Shown here in pieces: positions 15,001 to 20,400 of a stretch of DNA of 26,454 nucleotides. Under the pieces are notes generated by a model. The model was not told where the DNA came from, ran no database searches, and saw only the letters and a list, made by a program, of their open reading frames with translations. The first letter of the stretch is position 1; every line of letters begins with the position of its first letter. The position numbers and the translations under genes are program-made. The DNA is from Christensenella sp. UBA1782 (lineage in GTDB: Bacteria > Bacillota > Clostridia > Christensenellales > DTU072), in contig DCGI01000015.1 in NCBI GenBank assembly GCA_002315475.1, forward strand, positions 51,544-77,997. The letters are read 5' to 3'.

Positions 15001-17204
15001 TCCTCGTCTACGATACGACGTGGGCGACCGTAGGAACGGGACACTACGTCCTTGCTTATAGCAAGAAGACGGGTAGATTCACCGTCAACAGTCCGTACTA
15101 CTTCATCATTCGCGGCGGCACCGATAATCCGTTCGACACCACCGTCGGCGGTTTGCGTATGCCCGACTATATCGAAATTCGATTGACGAGTAAGGCACTG
15201 TATACCGAGTATAACGAAGCGGTCGCCGCTTTCGAAACGGTCGGCACCTATCAATCGTACGATTCCTTCACCGCTTGGTATAACGCCTGGACAAACGACC
15301 ATGCTTCGGAAATCACGACGAAGTCCACCTACGAGAAGAACAACACGACGAAGTATCTGTCCAGTATTTGGTCGAACGCCAGCAATAACTTGCTTACCAT
15401 GGCGTATAACGATACCTCTCTCGTGACGGCATTCAGTATGAGTTTGGACGACCAGTTGTACAAGATGAAGTTTAACGTGGTACCGTGGCTCTTTGCCGAC
15501 AAGACGGGCAACGCAACCGACGGACCGGTTACGCTGTTCGCCAGCACGACGGTAATCGGCCCCGACGACATCATTATGATGCCCACCAAAGAACTGTCGA
15601 GTGCTTATCCCGCTTCGGTTCTGTACAGAAATTCTTACAATGCGGGTGATTCGAACGTAGACTTAGTCTATAACGTCAGCGAAGGAAACGTAGCGGTCGT
15701 GTTCGACGAGTACTACGGCTATCAATTAGAGTACTATATCACCGATCCGTATACGGGACTTAAGAATACCGTACCGTATACCGTAACCGTACGCAATATC
15801 AAGGCGGGCGGAACCTTCCGTAACAATCGGAACAAGTGGTATTTCGGTAACGTCGACTTCTACAACACGAACGATGCACAGTATGCGACGATTACCTTCG
15901 GCGGAAAGGGCGGACAAACTTTGCGGTACGTCTTTGAAAACGTTTCGGCGAACCGTACGCAAATCAACAGTAACATTCCTTCGGTGGTCGTCGTGAACGC
16001 CGATAACGATGCGGGTTATACCTTGCCCGATACCTATCAGCAAATCTTCACCGGCGGAGCCACCACGCCCGGCTACGTGTATATCCCGTTGAGCTATACC
16101 ATAGAGCCTCTCACAAAAGCCGACCAAGACGAAGACGGTAACGAATACTTCGCTTCGGGTATTACGTTGAGGGGCAAGAACGTGACCGCCGCCACCTCCT
16201 ACGTGACGACCAGTACGGCACAACAACAAAAGTGGACGCCGTATCTCGGTGACTCCTCGAACGGAACGGGCGGTTCCGATTCTACCGTACTGAATAATTT
16301 GCAAATCGCTAAGATTCGCTGGAATATCGACTGCGGCGGAGCCATTTATCCGAGCAATGCCAACAAGTTGACCGGTACCATTTTGGCGGGTAGCTACGGC
16401 GGTATGGTGGAGTACTTCTTCGACGCCACGACGGTGGAAAGAAGCGGTGCCGAAAGCTTCCTGACCGTATTCAGAAGTAAAGTTCGTACGACGGGCATAA
16501 CCACCTTGTCGGACGGCAAGTTCAGACTGTATGCACCCGATACGCAAGAACCTTCGGGCAGTAACACGACGGCGTACGCCTTCACAAACGCTTCGGTGTC
16601 GGTACCCAGTACCTACTCCTACGGCGGCACTTCGTGGGATTTGGAATTAAGAAACGGTTACTATACCAATAAGAACCAAGTCAGAATCAGCATCAAGAGA
16701 GGTACCGAGTTAGACTTGTCGTACTTCCCGATTATGGCGGTCGGCTATAACGTCCTCGAAGTATCGCAGTTCATGAAAGAAATCGCCGAAGCCGGCGGTG
16801 GATTGGGCGGATTGCTGATTGATGCGTTTATCGATCAAGGCATCGTGGAAGAAACTCGCGAAACCGGTATGATGTTGCCGTGGAACGAGGTCGCCGTCTA
16901 TACCGACAGCAGTTGCAGCGGAACGGCAATGGCGTTTACCGATATCGATACGTCGAAGGTAGGCAGATACTACTTGCAGATCACACCGAGTATCGAGTAC
17001 GGCTACGTCGTACCGAAGAAAGGCAAAGAAGCCTACGGCGGCACCTTCAATAAGATTTTGAAATTCTTCGGTGCCGAAAAGTACTACACCACCAGAGAGC
17101 CGTATACCGAATCGGAGGTCGCTTCGTATACCAATTCGAAGAAGAATTGGTCGTCCGGCACCTATAACTTCAAGATCACCGTGGTCTTGAGTATCACCAA
17201 GTAA
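3..17204 (+). CDS. Giant repetitive surface/secreted protein, 5'-truncated by window edge
   Basis: The frame is open from the left edge (codons begin at base 3) to the TAA at 17202-17204. The GTG at 36 is probably not the true start. I do not recognise the whole protein. Residue numbers count from that GTG. Residues 613-656 resemble a carboxypeptidase-regulatory-like beta-sandwich (GTVYDQDGEPISDATV, then DKDGHYAF). Helical, hydrophobic stretches occur near 424-480, 1200-1217 and 1310-1400. The remainder is mostly beta-type and rich in Tyr, Asp and Thr, with few Cys. At least three families of internal repeat are visible. From about residue 3200, modules often end in a PVxV...RxI-like strand. 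The C-terminus (KITVVLSITK) has no LPXTG, membrane helix or charged tail, so any anchor must be N-terminal or by partner binding. Known family logic suggests a giant adhesin or cell-envelope protein. Export is inferred, because the signal region is outside the window. Confidence 0.85.
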   Translation, partial: KQFTKIDEVKNVRLQLKLDVVLNTVNADGSKSDVIASLERMLEDLVGMTEGAVDLQCQDTYMALTLSVDIALNLVDPTQSIMLIDIEYMGELLLGVYYVDGATYLNAGTLGLMQAAASGIDIGSFLAGFLDGSILSGGSNGLDAQGLVNNLLKLSVSKEGSISTSSSTAEENGMSNAIAELVALYAANASRGMYEDLTATEEEDLRDEIKDALSVLSEEYLAYMTEYIYNSAYQTILSAIGLNAKEELKTERKGEATVTLMMYNDHITVSPLMEGLGAWLGMENFPEFHSIVLSSNNFNTLTASVKIDEGNRLSVSIPDNGIILTVNEGVGQGGAGKDKSLLSILDYPSDLGDYGGFNGLYLSENGLATSTSDIINSLFDGLWVDGLALTLESRTDYWDRKDLYSWYPKVNTETGPNTYADDDSGYDGNEDFANTMANLIKVIKIISNVINLISKIAQVASGNVIQLINVAKQIYDLYKEISQVATQDFEDGYKNYPTLYRNKYSRAALTISKSNDNVIGASISAPSFGKGTGDITAHLENHMLAVAVTCDLSINLFNIYKLDIGTILGGNLLGTKLVDSSYSNVEESERPSFESNGLIVPVILFPDALIESEAASTIGSSNKMYGTVYDQDGEPISDATVMFTTGMGKNYTTTTDKDGHYAFLELPITQFMTGVYDIAELDILLLDQLIAAYGSDYSYENFAGKTKQMKATTARALFEQSTIKSSPTDEKMIDVELHEYFVKKGNTEYQYCGNGMYYMVSDKATVTVSKDGYTAYSKTGILVQAKEGRKALCVDATIQDCSKSQPQNITVEGTVLNSSLATPSVPAGVKNATESDRIGGLRILYNNGEDYATSSTIAGSTKGKFTMTLHEYAGLRALHTTDCYHNFDIHSSGYNLIGYVVSCEEILPSQYYYCTAAEVDAKIREFCTYGLDSFSVQLYVMVERTASTTLVVTGDVFTFVPYTSFKKATEIPYGTELYEYNVATNGYTLSSDVIFQNKKYYVRQAVAASDFEIWMAVYDGGVWKTIGVLDYADLAPDNFATGMDGNGSFSFTHEDMTLGKSYRIKFRSSKYQNINMEITSSASDHGTVYYTDSLSHPASSMKYLDSSLSYLYVQAEMAERAEHWSNNYDDNQVYTVEDGKVTVKADGFLQGLRIRLGADISDGTSVYTETYKDGFIVPDYNESELDYGMGVTDMYNNYTYIEAWIDSTKLNGILLNVMNLLWGMLGITEVTPSARISAQDISLGDYFSEDDYNANPDGYASQSDKLSGADADDVLGALLKAYLGKYNEADFSINDYIYQEEGAYYQAMLSANAKINAGLIHFVMKMVLQDVAKLHQLSTDKLSSIVGMFVKDAEVDQIGVLDLIAFVVSTPGSLGEIPIVGSALKSVGTMLGDLLMDLASLLSSILPLYTSYNMFDTYNMTGSPINAAVYKYTEYGEESGGTDTLANLFFGSNAAKVYSDGSYRVTKTYDRSAYAKITLNASDSDAYLDNIFLFLNGASFSSASETQTLGEDNRDAFDSDGNQAKDQRSPWNYSYWEKNGRVGTFYDLTIGYMTSKSYTEATETLSQETKENGSVYIRYGNNVDGFSYALYKQALFALFENDGENFRLFDSSGVESSTGTYLHYTDTSYGDKCPVADKNAKALEFLTDYNLNADKSDFMYFTVVENTTSQESTKVYTYKKDSSATYAVKGSEIRIMKIVTQGNENDFDGNYYNANGSLTTSSYYQACSFTKNRQFAEDWIASTTCQSYAYVDTYTADGTLYERIFIFDAYGDKYVPYENAVERGPIDYTQSVDSSKLMVCDTQQLSLGLVDYKAYDDVSKDSASIRNSSYDHYVYTKYTNGGASSSEQVGYVLSKYESTTNAEGIADNAGSAILDFADGKYFNGAKDAISAITSAGYKITKLDPFESITDDAKASKFVRNSAGEYVRYGLRNTDNIDTSKNNINTDYDYCSYELYDSKTATTTVTWDYVYYTRRKSQAVKDDTYQQVEIVNTGIDLRVVTGSASANKSGIKNVFNVGSTEGFYYVHAEDSSWEIYKFTPPTTIIFHDPYDLTDFTAIGGTWVEQGGDTSGRHNTDTKKTILDALPTRVYGKFTNGESTGTNGIDIAWDINALSLTPNGITAEDNVYLYGYIGNTVFAQIQVLCDRIDVMEELQGEENAGESASEILAKVEEMQIVAGGFTQTDDTEGTVFARLRSKNIYVPKAEMANYMTKFSVEKSAFEDKYYAFTSGSYGNVLMMEKVTVDTFYYYEVHASNMQEILDYLPEMFVYQHETINGGKLQRETTYIFNDLVWTITYEIQDEENSIVVADGDKFTVQGDEYGVIRVVLTEGTAVQEFYYDTLNDRKWYTDTTVGEAIVAVDVAAVYGAATVAKLENVVLNADYVNSLAEKEESISAELGTKVELTDRLTVTNDGNYIVPALAVDGYTAVYFNLDRAGKVFTSDWFDITTETMWKHHDDTTPYDGKDTAYWYYLAETGKGVTAWVELGSTVETTKVWYYNTLSEAWYYVTVDEITKKEERHYETAPASAGLFNQEYIESVVAFDEAFGTAFAAQLAYYNPAHGLEKFVQTKTRKDGTPYDAIPQRIGEISGNYLRWLYYYDCKHTSKKGGSSAVFNEVVTPLLHEISGTANYFLGYDGESIIEFTTLTASYGNSERTSEDQKTSYINLKYRTYGTVQVFDGDNNVVIDPVTGKAAESVISGVTDFFEIQFPMDNVWDFTPVAVLATEAQGTVDGILPLDGTETSLAGKNLASLGYFATVTINPLTNTDPYATLENVSKLNIRIAQNDLVIKNWAVLAGSFTAYENADGSSLRTYDSLNTTEQEYGVSYKICDNLGKVTVIKVYVRIKSANVVSLTGINEQDKVKAYQETSAKSATEQLLSELKLTSKTGVIAVEYDSGSRQEFKQTEYKVSYQALLEYSEEPLYKGEAAEGKTEAELHFYVKGVIYIEGDDNISYTVPYMNYRETGTYAVSVHIGKQGFTTTEMESILTELAVNGATNGINYRVNKVKASAYDALYKELSRYNQILLESYKTRDNDAGKADAWDAWYEQYDDSPADKLHLDMLLLKAQLPYMRTSINSLMADGYNRLYSSGKISASKITSLLDTEKIDNAGMETTSLKANVWKDWFENYTRSYRTIYRTVENTNIATSAASKVFMKQEGSFTVKDLKNAKDDKNSSIYTHNVYFNNSSSVTSVEVKWLDTENAIAKLNKHISYNGYVMSMDLEINDVLFGRQTVYNVPVHLNSVNVGGLSLNGYTDYTVYYNDGINFQAYDSVKTQGSPTTAVKSKYTYVFVRYSAYEDGRVFGVEPDTYIGLAKVQGASYEEAATALRPTDFEWYRKSETDNVSGYNESNTDRPYLYVRYTTYDTDTERMNEWVTDVTSLQTPYSIFAGVYQGKISDASLVSFTDDNTYCSAYRENVSLQVNVYDESTIDDFLNIYLVQLYSTTKNGTMNIWTEDADSKVAYANASGTHTWELATEVRADGRRYVLWRYVDDTNRNGDLTDDGLSYNGKNGTVTKVQVRVQSYGYEDDNYQTSNKWYRWVTVDLAKFYNDGAYESFVQDYTISAINGIGATVADSDKATGITISSQKQDGRYVIVLDPAGYDLSKPVSVAVTFRSGETATLQGTLAVSGESFYKMAYLDTTLTFGTQTNTKQTVKIRLSNKNAYTLSSTSPIVYHSTGVKGNTFDVVLSDETKYNWSGYDDLNALLPTTATVTALQGGIKTVELTLPVQWMEIEAYDPTTGLTYKEDTGIERAPTATAKIGNETLGYFQRVETLYIYPETFNRKAVTEIPNALHIDPYDENNNADRMCEQYAVVNVATLIGSDADAVMENYTPMSKLYYFGKEDYGEGENEDCTTKKMTVAVDLADIKYEQYSKKGFTECSFDVDFNVGNTVSGVKNSFEVRFPVTVTVTLWSRKITAITARKYEEVVVGSEATEEDKSQYYVRRIADGEYVSYIDRDKTHDADERNGIYENDGTSYLFYERQDELTGNMYNKINVDEYTFFVTYGSGNEAIELTDSIYFEGLEDIGYGMEDSKSGYVTACIGEGALKQTYAVSYRLTKSDFLGIIAPSAMTDSTDYVGANTMLRYKQGNNGYMLSYLDIEPFIGFVAYGTYNSNGYTVSNDSVTTKRTDVFYNGKAEFADYGLPEKMNALIETDQGLVVRETYVYWDYSAVQAVMSINGGRYMKDETDVCVRVTIFDGYDENGKMLNAQSMPVSVVVENRQIQYYEVSYDYFTDGGANEYRALDDIIYTTANQGSEDTYELLLNPYNLKNAMLDDYDTFYSKNASYSEDFDSKNFSYFRSVRVVCEGGYTVTYNLTADNYVIFDSKTKSKTDTSNLYAGKDVSVNILVGRSVSMQYLEQKTAKESNAESEGYYVKGKNGVYVLYTERDRTQDPTSASCFYETDGASFVFYKKQAVTATAAASTVSANDGCMLKVAPKTEGKLSSTTYNVTEGDDKYGDLIFEDGIKVRILDMSYQKGNGLAVDEYFIDPYGIISSFDTAVVYDEKVDKVQIVGADDVKYKKNDTTIVKYTFSQISYNGQDINTNYYTLTSMEADGTGKLSITYKRSKGDNTGKAIGYGGGVGRLVVTFGNVIEQAIGGAQTYDIPVLYVERTINDVIFDADNMPNYDVTQEAFVFDPYVTYTNDRGGFDKTKEQGYFVGGQYSPKLSFKLTAIDRLMGITGDNNAFEYALSGQSTIGLVVTDNNMTIKVGGGNYTVYAHVGEGKTEQIISFKVRILSRTAQFNQRVGTETYKAKKVDDTYYYTIGGTNYEIYQKAGITVNVFNGNLLTKRTLGGVDVWCLDEEKFSKALSVYDYIGQTGISDQILGNVLNRTSGYQVAVFYQDFDAPILYTMGVDAPVTTTDETGEGYVFKLTWEERTGTSGSSVYKNGLIMEFKVDTVFGLSYKGTEMRLYMKLPGYALGKKGQQNVYISIRQTEQYIIDVIPSRSVNGVAKAVATDLYTGDCDLYGKTWLNYFGEFIKSIDGVVEYQEKTIAATGEKVVLVYDTTWATVGTGHYVLAYSKKTGRFTVNSPYYFIIRGGTDNPFDTTVGGLRMPDYIEIRLTSKALYTEYNEAVAAFETVGTYQSYDSFTAWYNAWTNDHASEITTKSTYEKNNTTKYLSSIWSNASNNLLTMAYNDTSLVTAFSMSLDDQLYKMKFNVVPWLFADKTGNATDGPVTLFASTTVIGPDDIIMMPTKELSSAYPASVLYRNSYNAGDSNVDLVYNVSEGNVAVVFDEYYGYQLEYYITDPYTGLKNTVPYTVTVRNIKAGGTFRNNRNKWYFGNVDFYNTNDAQYATITFGGKGGQTLRYVFENVSANRTQINSNIPSVVVVNADNDAGYTLPDTYQQIFTGGATTPGYVYIPLSYTIEPLTKADQDEDGNEYFASGITLRGKNVTAATSYVTTSTAQQQKWTPYLGDSSNGTGGSDSTVLNNLQIAKIRWNIDCGGAIYPSNANKLTGTILAGSYGGMVEYFFDATTVERSGAESFLTVFRSKVRTTGITTLSDGKFRLYAPDTQEPSGSNTTAYAFTNASVSVPSTYSYGGTSWDLELRNGYYTNKNQVRISIKRGTELDLSYFPIMAVGYNVLEVSQFMKEIAEAGGGLGGLLIDAFIDQGIVEETRETGMMLPWNEVAVYTDSSCSGTAMAFTDIDTSKVGRYYLQITPSIEYGYVVPKKGKEAYGGTFNKILKFFGAEKYYTTREPYTESEVASYTNSKKNWSSGTYNFKITVVLSITK
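1872..2003 (+). other. Carboxypeptidase-regulatory-like domain inside the giant protein
   Basis: This segment encodes residues about 613-656 of the giant protein. It reads GTVYDQDGEPISDATVMF, then a short loop, then TTTTDKDGHYAFLELP. The G-x-V-x-D-x-x-G-x-P-[IL]-x-x-A-x-V start and the T-D-x-x-G-x-[YF]-x-F-x-x-[IL] end are the hallmark of the CarboxypepD_reg/transthyretin-like beta-sandwich, common in bacterial surface and polymer-binding proteins. It is the only domain in the giant protein that I can name with fair confidence. A weaker second candidate follows near residue 798 (NITVEGTVLNSS). Confidence 0.7.
7002..7680 (+). repeat. Internal protein repeat family 2, about 160-residue spacing
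   Basis: Two similar stretches lie about 159 residues apart in the giant protein. Residue 2324 begins FYYDTLNDRKWY and residue 2483 begins WYYNTLSEAWYY. Each is followed by a helical-looking stretch, IVAVDVAAVYGAATVAKL in the first and VVAFDEAFGTAFAAQL in the second. The shared order of a [FW]YY[DN]TL motif followed by an Ala-rich V-A-[VF]-D...A...L helix supports a duplicated module, though the alignment is short and made by eye. Confidence 0.5.
11811..11945 (+). repeat. Internal protein repeat family 1, copy A (45 residues)
   Basis: The 45 codons from SQYYV to FYERQ align without gaps to the 45 codons at 13104-13238, with 18 identical residues by hand count. Shared positions include G-x-Y-V-x-Y, R-D-x-T-x-D, Y-E-x-D-G-x-S and F-Y-x-x-Q. 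The DNA is less alike than the protein, so this is an old duplication rather than a recent one. Confidence 0.75.
13104..13238 (+). repeat. Internal protein repeat family 1, copy B (45 residues)
   Basis: This is the partner of the copy at 11811-11945, running from SEGYYV to FYKKQ. Both copies follow a strand ending in a VxVx(n)SR/GRxI-like pattern, so the duplicated unit may extend about 40 residues upstream as a beta-sandwich plus this small Tyr-rich module. A weaker third relative lies near 5742-5870 (KFVRNSAGEYVRYGLRN). Confidence 0.75.
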
Positions 17205-17222
17205 GCGAATACGCTTTCCCGA

Positions 17223-17263
17223 CGAAAAAAGGAGTCGTCTTGTCGAAGACGGCTCTTTTTTCG
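17223..17263 (+). terminator. Rho-independent terminator of the giant gene
   Basis: This hairpin starts 19 bases after the TAA of the giant gene. The arms pair GAGTCGTCTT with AAGACGGCTC (one G-U pair) around a GTCG loop. An A6 tract precedes the stem and a T6 tract follows it, so the A/T tracts can extend the stem. It separates the giant gene from the next transcription unit. Confidence 0.88.
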
Positions 17264-17334
17264 TACCGAACAAGCCTCTCCGAGAGAATTTTTATGAAAG
17301 ATACCGAATTTTTTTATATTTTTTTATAATTGCG

Positions 17335-17363
17335 TTGCATTTGTTACGGAAAAATGCTACACT
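17335..17363 (+). promoter_or_regulatory. Extended -10 promoter for the SipW-type surface protein gene
   Basis: TTGCAT at 17335-17340 serves as -35 and TACACT at 17358-17363 as -10, with 17 bp between them. TGC directly before the -10 gives the extended TGn motif. A run of almost pure A/T (about 17307-17332) lies just upstream of the -35 and could act as an UP element. Transcription would start near 17370, leaving a 5' leader of about 55 nt. An AAGGAG ribosome site at 17413-17418 sits 6 nt before the ATG. Confidence 0.65.
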
Positions 17364-17424
17364 ACTTATAGTGGATAAGCACAATAAGTATTTATTATTA
17401 TACAGAAACGATAAGGAGTGAAGA

Positions 17425-20400
17425 ATGCAGGGGCAAGCAAAACCGAAGATGAAACGCAGTTGGCTGGAAATCGTACTGTTCGTTTTGATTATGACGACGG
17501 TCGTTACGGCGTCGATTACGTCAAGCACGTTTGCAAAATTCGTTACCGAAGAAACCTTTACGGGAGAAACGCCCGTTTCCAACTGGGGTTTTCATTTGCG
17601 TGTAAACGGATACGTGGACGGCGAGGCGGGCGACACCAATGCGGCGGCGAGTATCGTATCGGGTATGAATTTGGCGACGGCAAAAGACAGCGTCCGAAAC
17701 ACCGATGCCAATGCGTTTATCAAAAACGGCACCGTTGCTTTCGGTTCGGAAGGGTACATGCCCGTCGAAATCAAGTACGTAGCCGACCATGCTTCCGAAG
17801 TATCTTTGTTGATTACCGTGAAAGCGTATTTTACCGATTTGCCGAGCGGCATGCTTTTTACCGATAACCTCGGCAGAACCGTCGCCCGTCAGGAAAATGC
17901 CAAAGGGTATACCTTTACCGACGTGCAGTATGCCGGCAGACCGATGACTTCGGTCACCTATTCGTATTTCCTCGGCTATGACGAAATGGAGCATTGGACG
18001 GACGGAGAATACATCAATATCGGTTTTCGTTGGGCGTGGAAGAACGACGAAAACAGCAGTAACGAAAAGCCGGACATCGGGACGGCCGTCGTCGTTACGG
18101 CGGAACAGGTTCTTTCCGAAATCGAAATCCCCGACGACGCACGCAAAATCCACTTTGCCAACGCCCTCACCGACGATGCCGAACACGATAAGTACGGACT
18201 TGTCTTGGACGACGCCGACACTTTGAATATTTTGACTGCCGACCTCGGCGACGTAACGATAGAGCCGACCGCCGATTTTTATTTGGACGTCAACGGAAAA
18301 GGACTCGAAACCTCTACCTACGATTTCAAAATCGGGACGGGCGTCGACAAAGTCGTAGCCGGTACCTTCCGCAGACCGAACGTAGACTATACCGACACGA
18401 CCAAACGGCCGGCTATTACGGTGAACACCGTCGATTCTGCGGCGACTTCCACCGCTTCGGTCAAGATTTCGAAAGATTTTCAATACGCCTACGCCGACAT
18501 CAATTCTTACGACTACAAAGTCGATTATTTGGTGGACGTTTTGAACGGCGTTTTGTCGGAACAGAAAAAGCCGACGCCGTACGACGCCTTAACGTACGTT
18601 ATCGACCATAAAACCGCTTCCACCTTTGCCGTCTATACCGATGCCGAAGAAGTCACCGATTTTGACAGTTTGGTTTCGTTAATCGAAAACAGAGGCGACG
18701 AAAATAACTATATTTTGTGGGACAGCGAAAGCAAGTATTTCGTAGCTTTCTTAGGAAACGAATACGCCGTGACCGACACCACGAAAGGTATTCTTTCGGT
18801 GGGTGCCGACTATTCTTTATTTAAGATGTACAGTGCCGTGCCCGCCACGCAGACCTATTCCGTTTATTTGACGGGCGATTCGATTACCGGTGACATTGAC
18901 GATCTGACGGTCGGGTTGGACGTCGGCAATAACGACGGAATCACCTCTATCACCTATGACAGAAGTACGGCGACTTCGGCGAGAAACGTCCTTATTCGTA
19001 CCAATGCGTTTTCCACCGTTTTGACGGTAAACGGTTATGTAAAAAGTACCGACCATAGTAAGGGCGACGTCGTGTACCACTACGGTATGGCGGGTATGGT
19101 GGACGTCATTCAATGCGCAACCGCTTCGTATGACGAATACGGTATTGTCGGCAGACTGACCGCAACCGCTTCGGGTGCCGTCGCCCATATCGAGATAAAA
19201 GAGGGTGCTAAGGTCTTCCAAGTGGAACAAAGCGTAGGTGCGACTACCACCGTTACCGTCGAAGAAAATGCCACCGTATACGATATTGAGGGCAAGAAGG
19301 TGAGCGAATACGTCCATGCTTCGGCTACGAAATTTACGGCGAGCAATACCGAAGAAGGGAATCGTAAAGAAACCATTACCGCCGCAGAATGTCAACACGA
19401 AAACGGACTTTCCGTCATGAGCGACGAAATGCACGTCTATGAATTCTGCAAGACTTGCGGTTATACCGTCATTCGTATTAAGAATACGACCACGCAAGAA
19501 GAAGTCATCAAGACGATCAGTAACGGCGATGAAAACGTGATTATTCCGAAAGCTACCTACAGCATGAACCAAACCACCGAAGACTTCGACGATCTTGTCG
19601 ACGACCTTGCCGAAGGCACCATCGACATTTCGACCTTGGTACAAGATAAGACAAGCGACACCGAAACGACGGGTACCGCCGTCGTGCCTGCCGTAGAACA
19701 AACCCCCGAAGTCAGCGATGTCATCGATATTACTTGCGAACATGAATTTGGAACAATGGAAGTCATTACGGAGGCGACCGCACTCGCCGTCGGTCAAGGG
19801 AAATTTACTTGTATACATTGCGGTTTGTTCTATTTTGTGGTAATACCGAAAGAAGAACAGAATCCCTATGCCGTTATTGAAAATATCGGATCGGTTGCAT
19901 TAGGCAATACCGCCGCAACGGACGATATTCCTACCCTGATTGCTTCTTATGGCAATGTTAATACCGAAATCTATAATGCTACTCTTGTCGCAGGAAGCGG
20001 TTCTTGTATGAAGCATGGTAAAGATACGACATTTGAAAATGTATGGGAATATAGTGCCCTATTGGATGACTATACCACACAACAAATAGAAGAATATTTC
20101 GGAGATTATACCTATTTAAGTTATGTCATTACGTTTGATAAAGACGTATCTTATCATGGTGGAGATGGTAATCTTTTGTATTTTTGCGGTAGCTTAAATG
20201 GTGGACAATGGCAAACTTCTCTTCCGGTTGTCGCAAATTATAATGCAAGTGAATATGAGAATGAAATAACGAAGTATTACCATATTTATTATGCCGAATA
20301 TTTGAGAACGGAAGATTCTGTCGGCAATGCTCAGTATACCGAAGAATTTGCCATAAATGCGTATACTGCCGTGATAATAAACGAGGATGACAGTAATGAA

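Noticed and set aside
11112..16037. LPTTA (residue 3693) and LPDTY (residue 5330) as sortase motifs in the giant protein.
   Set aside because: Both are internal and lack a following membrane helix and basic tail, so they are chance matches.
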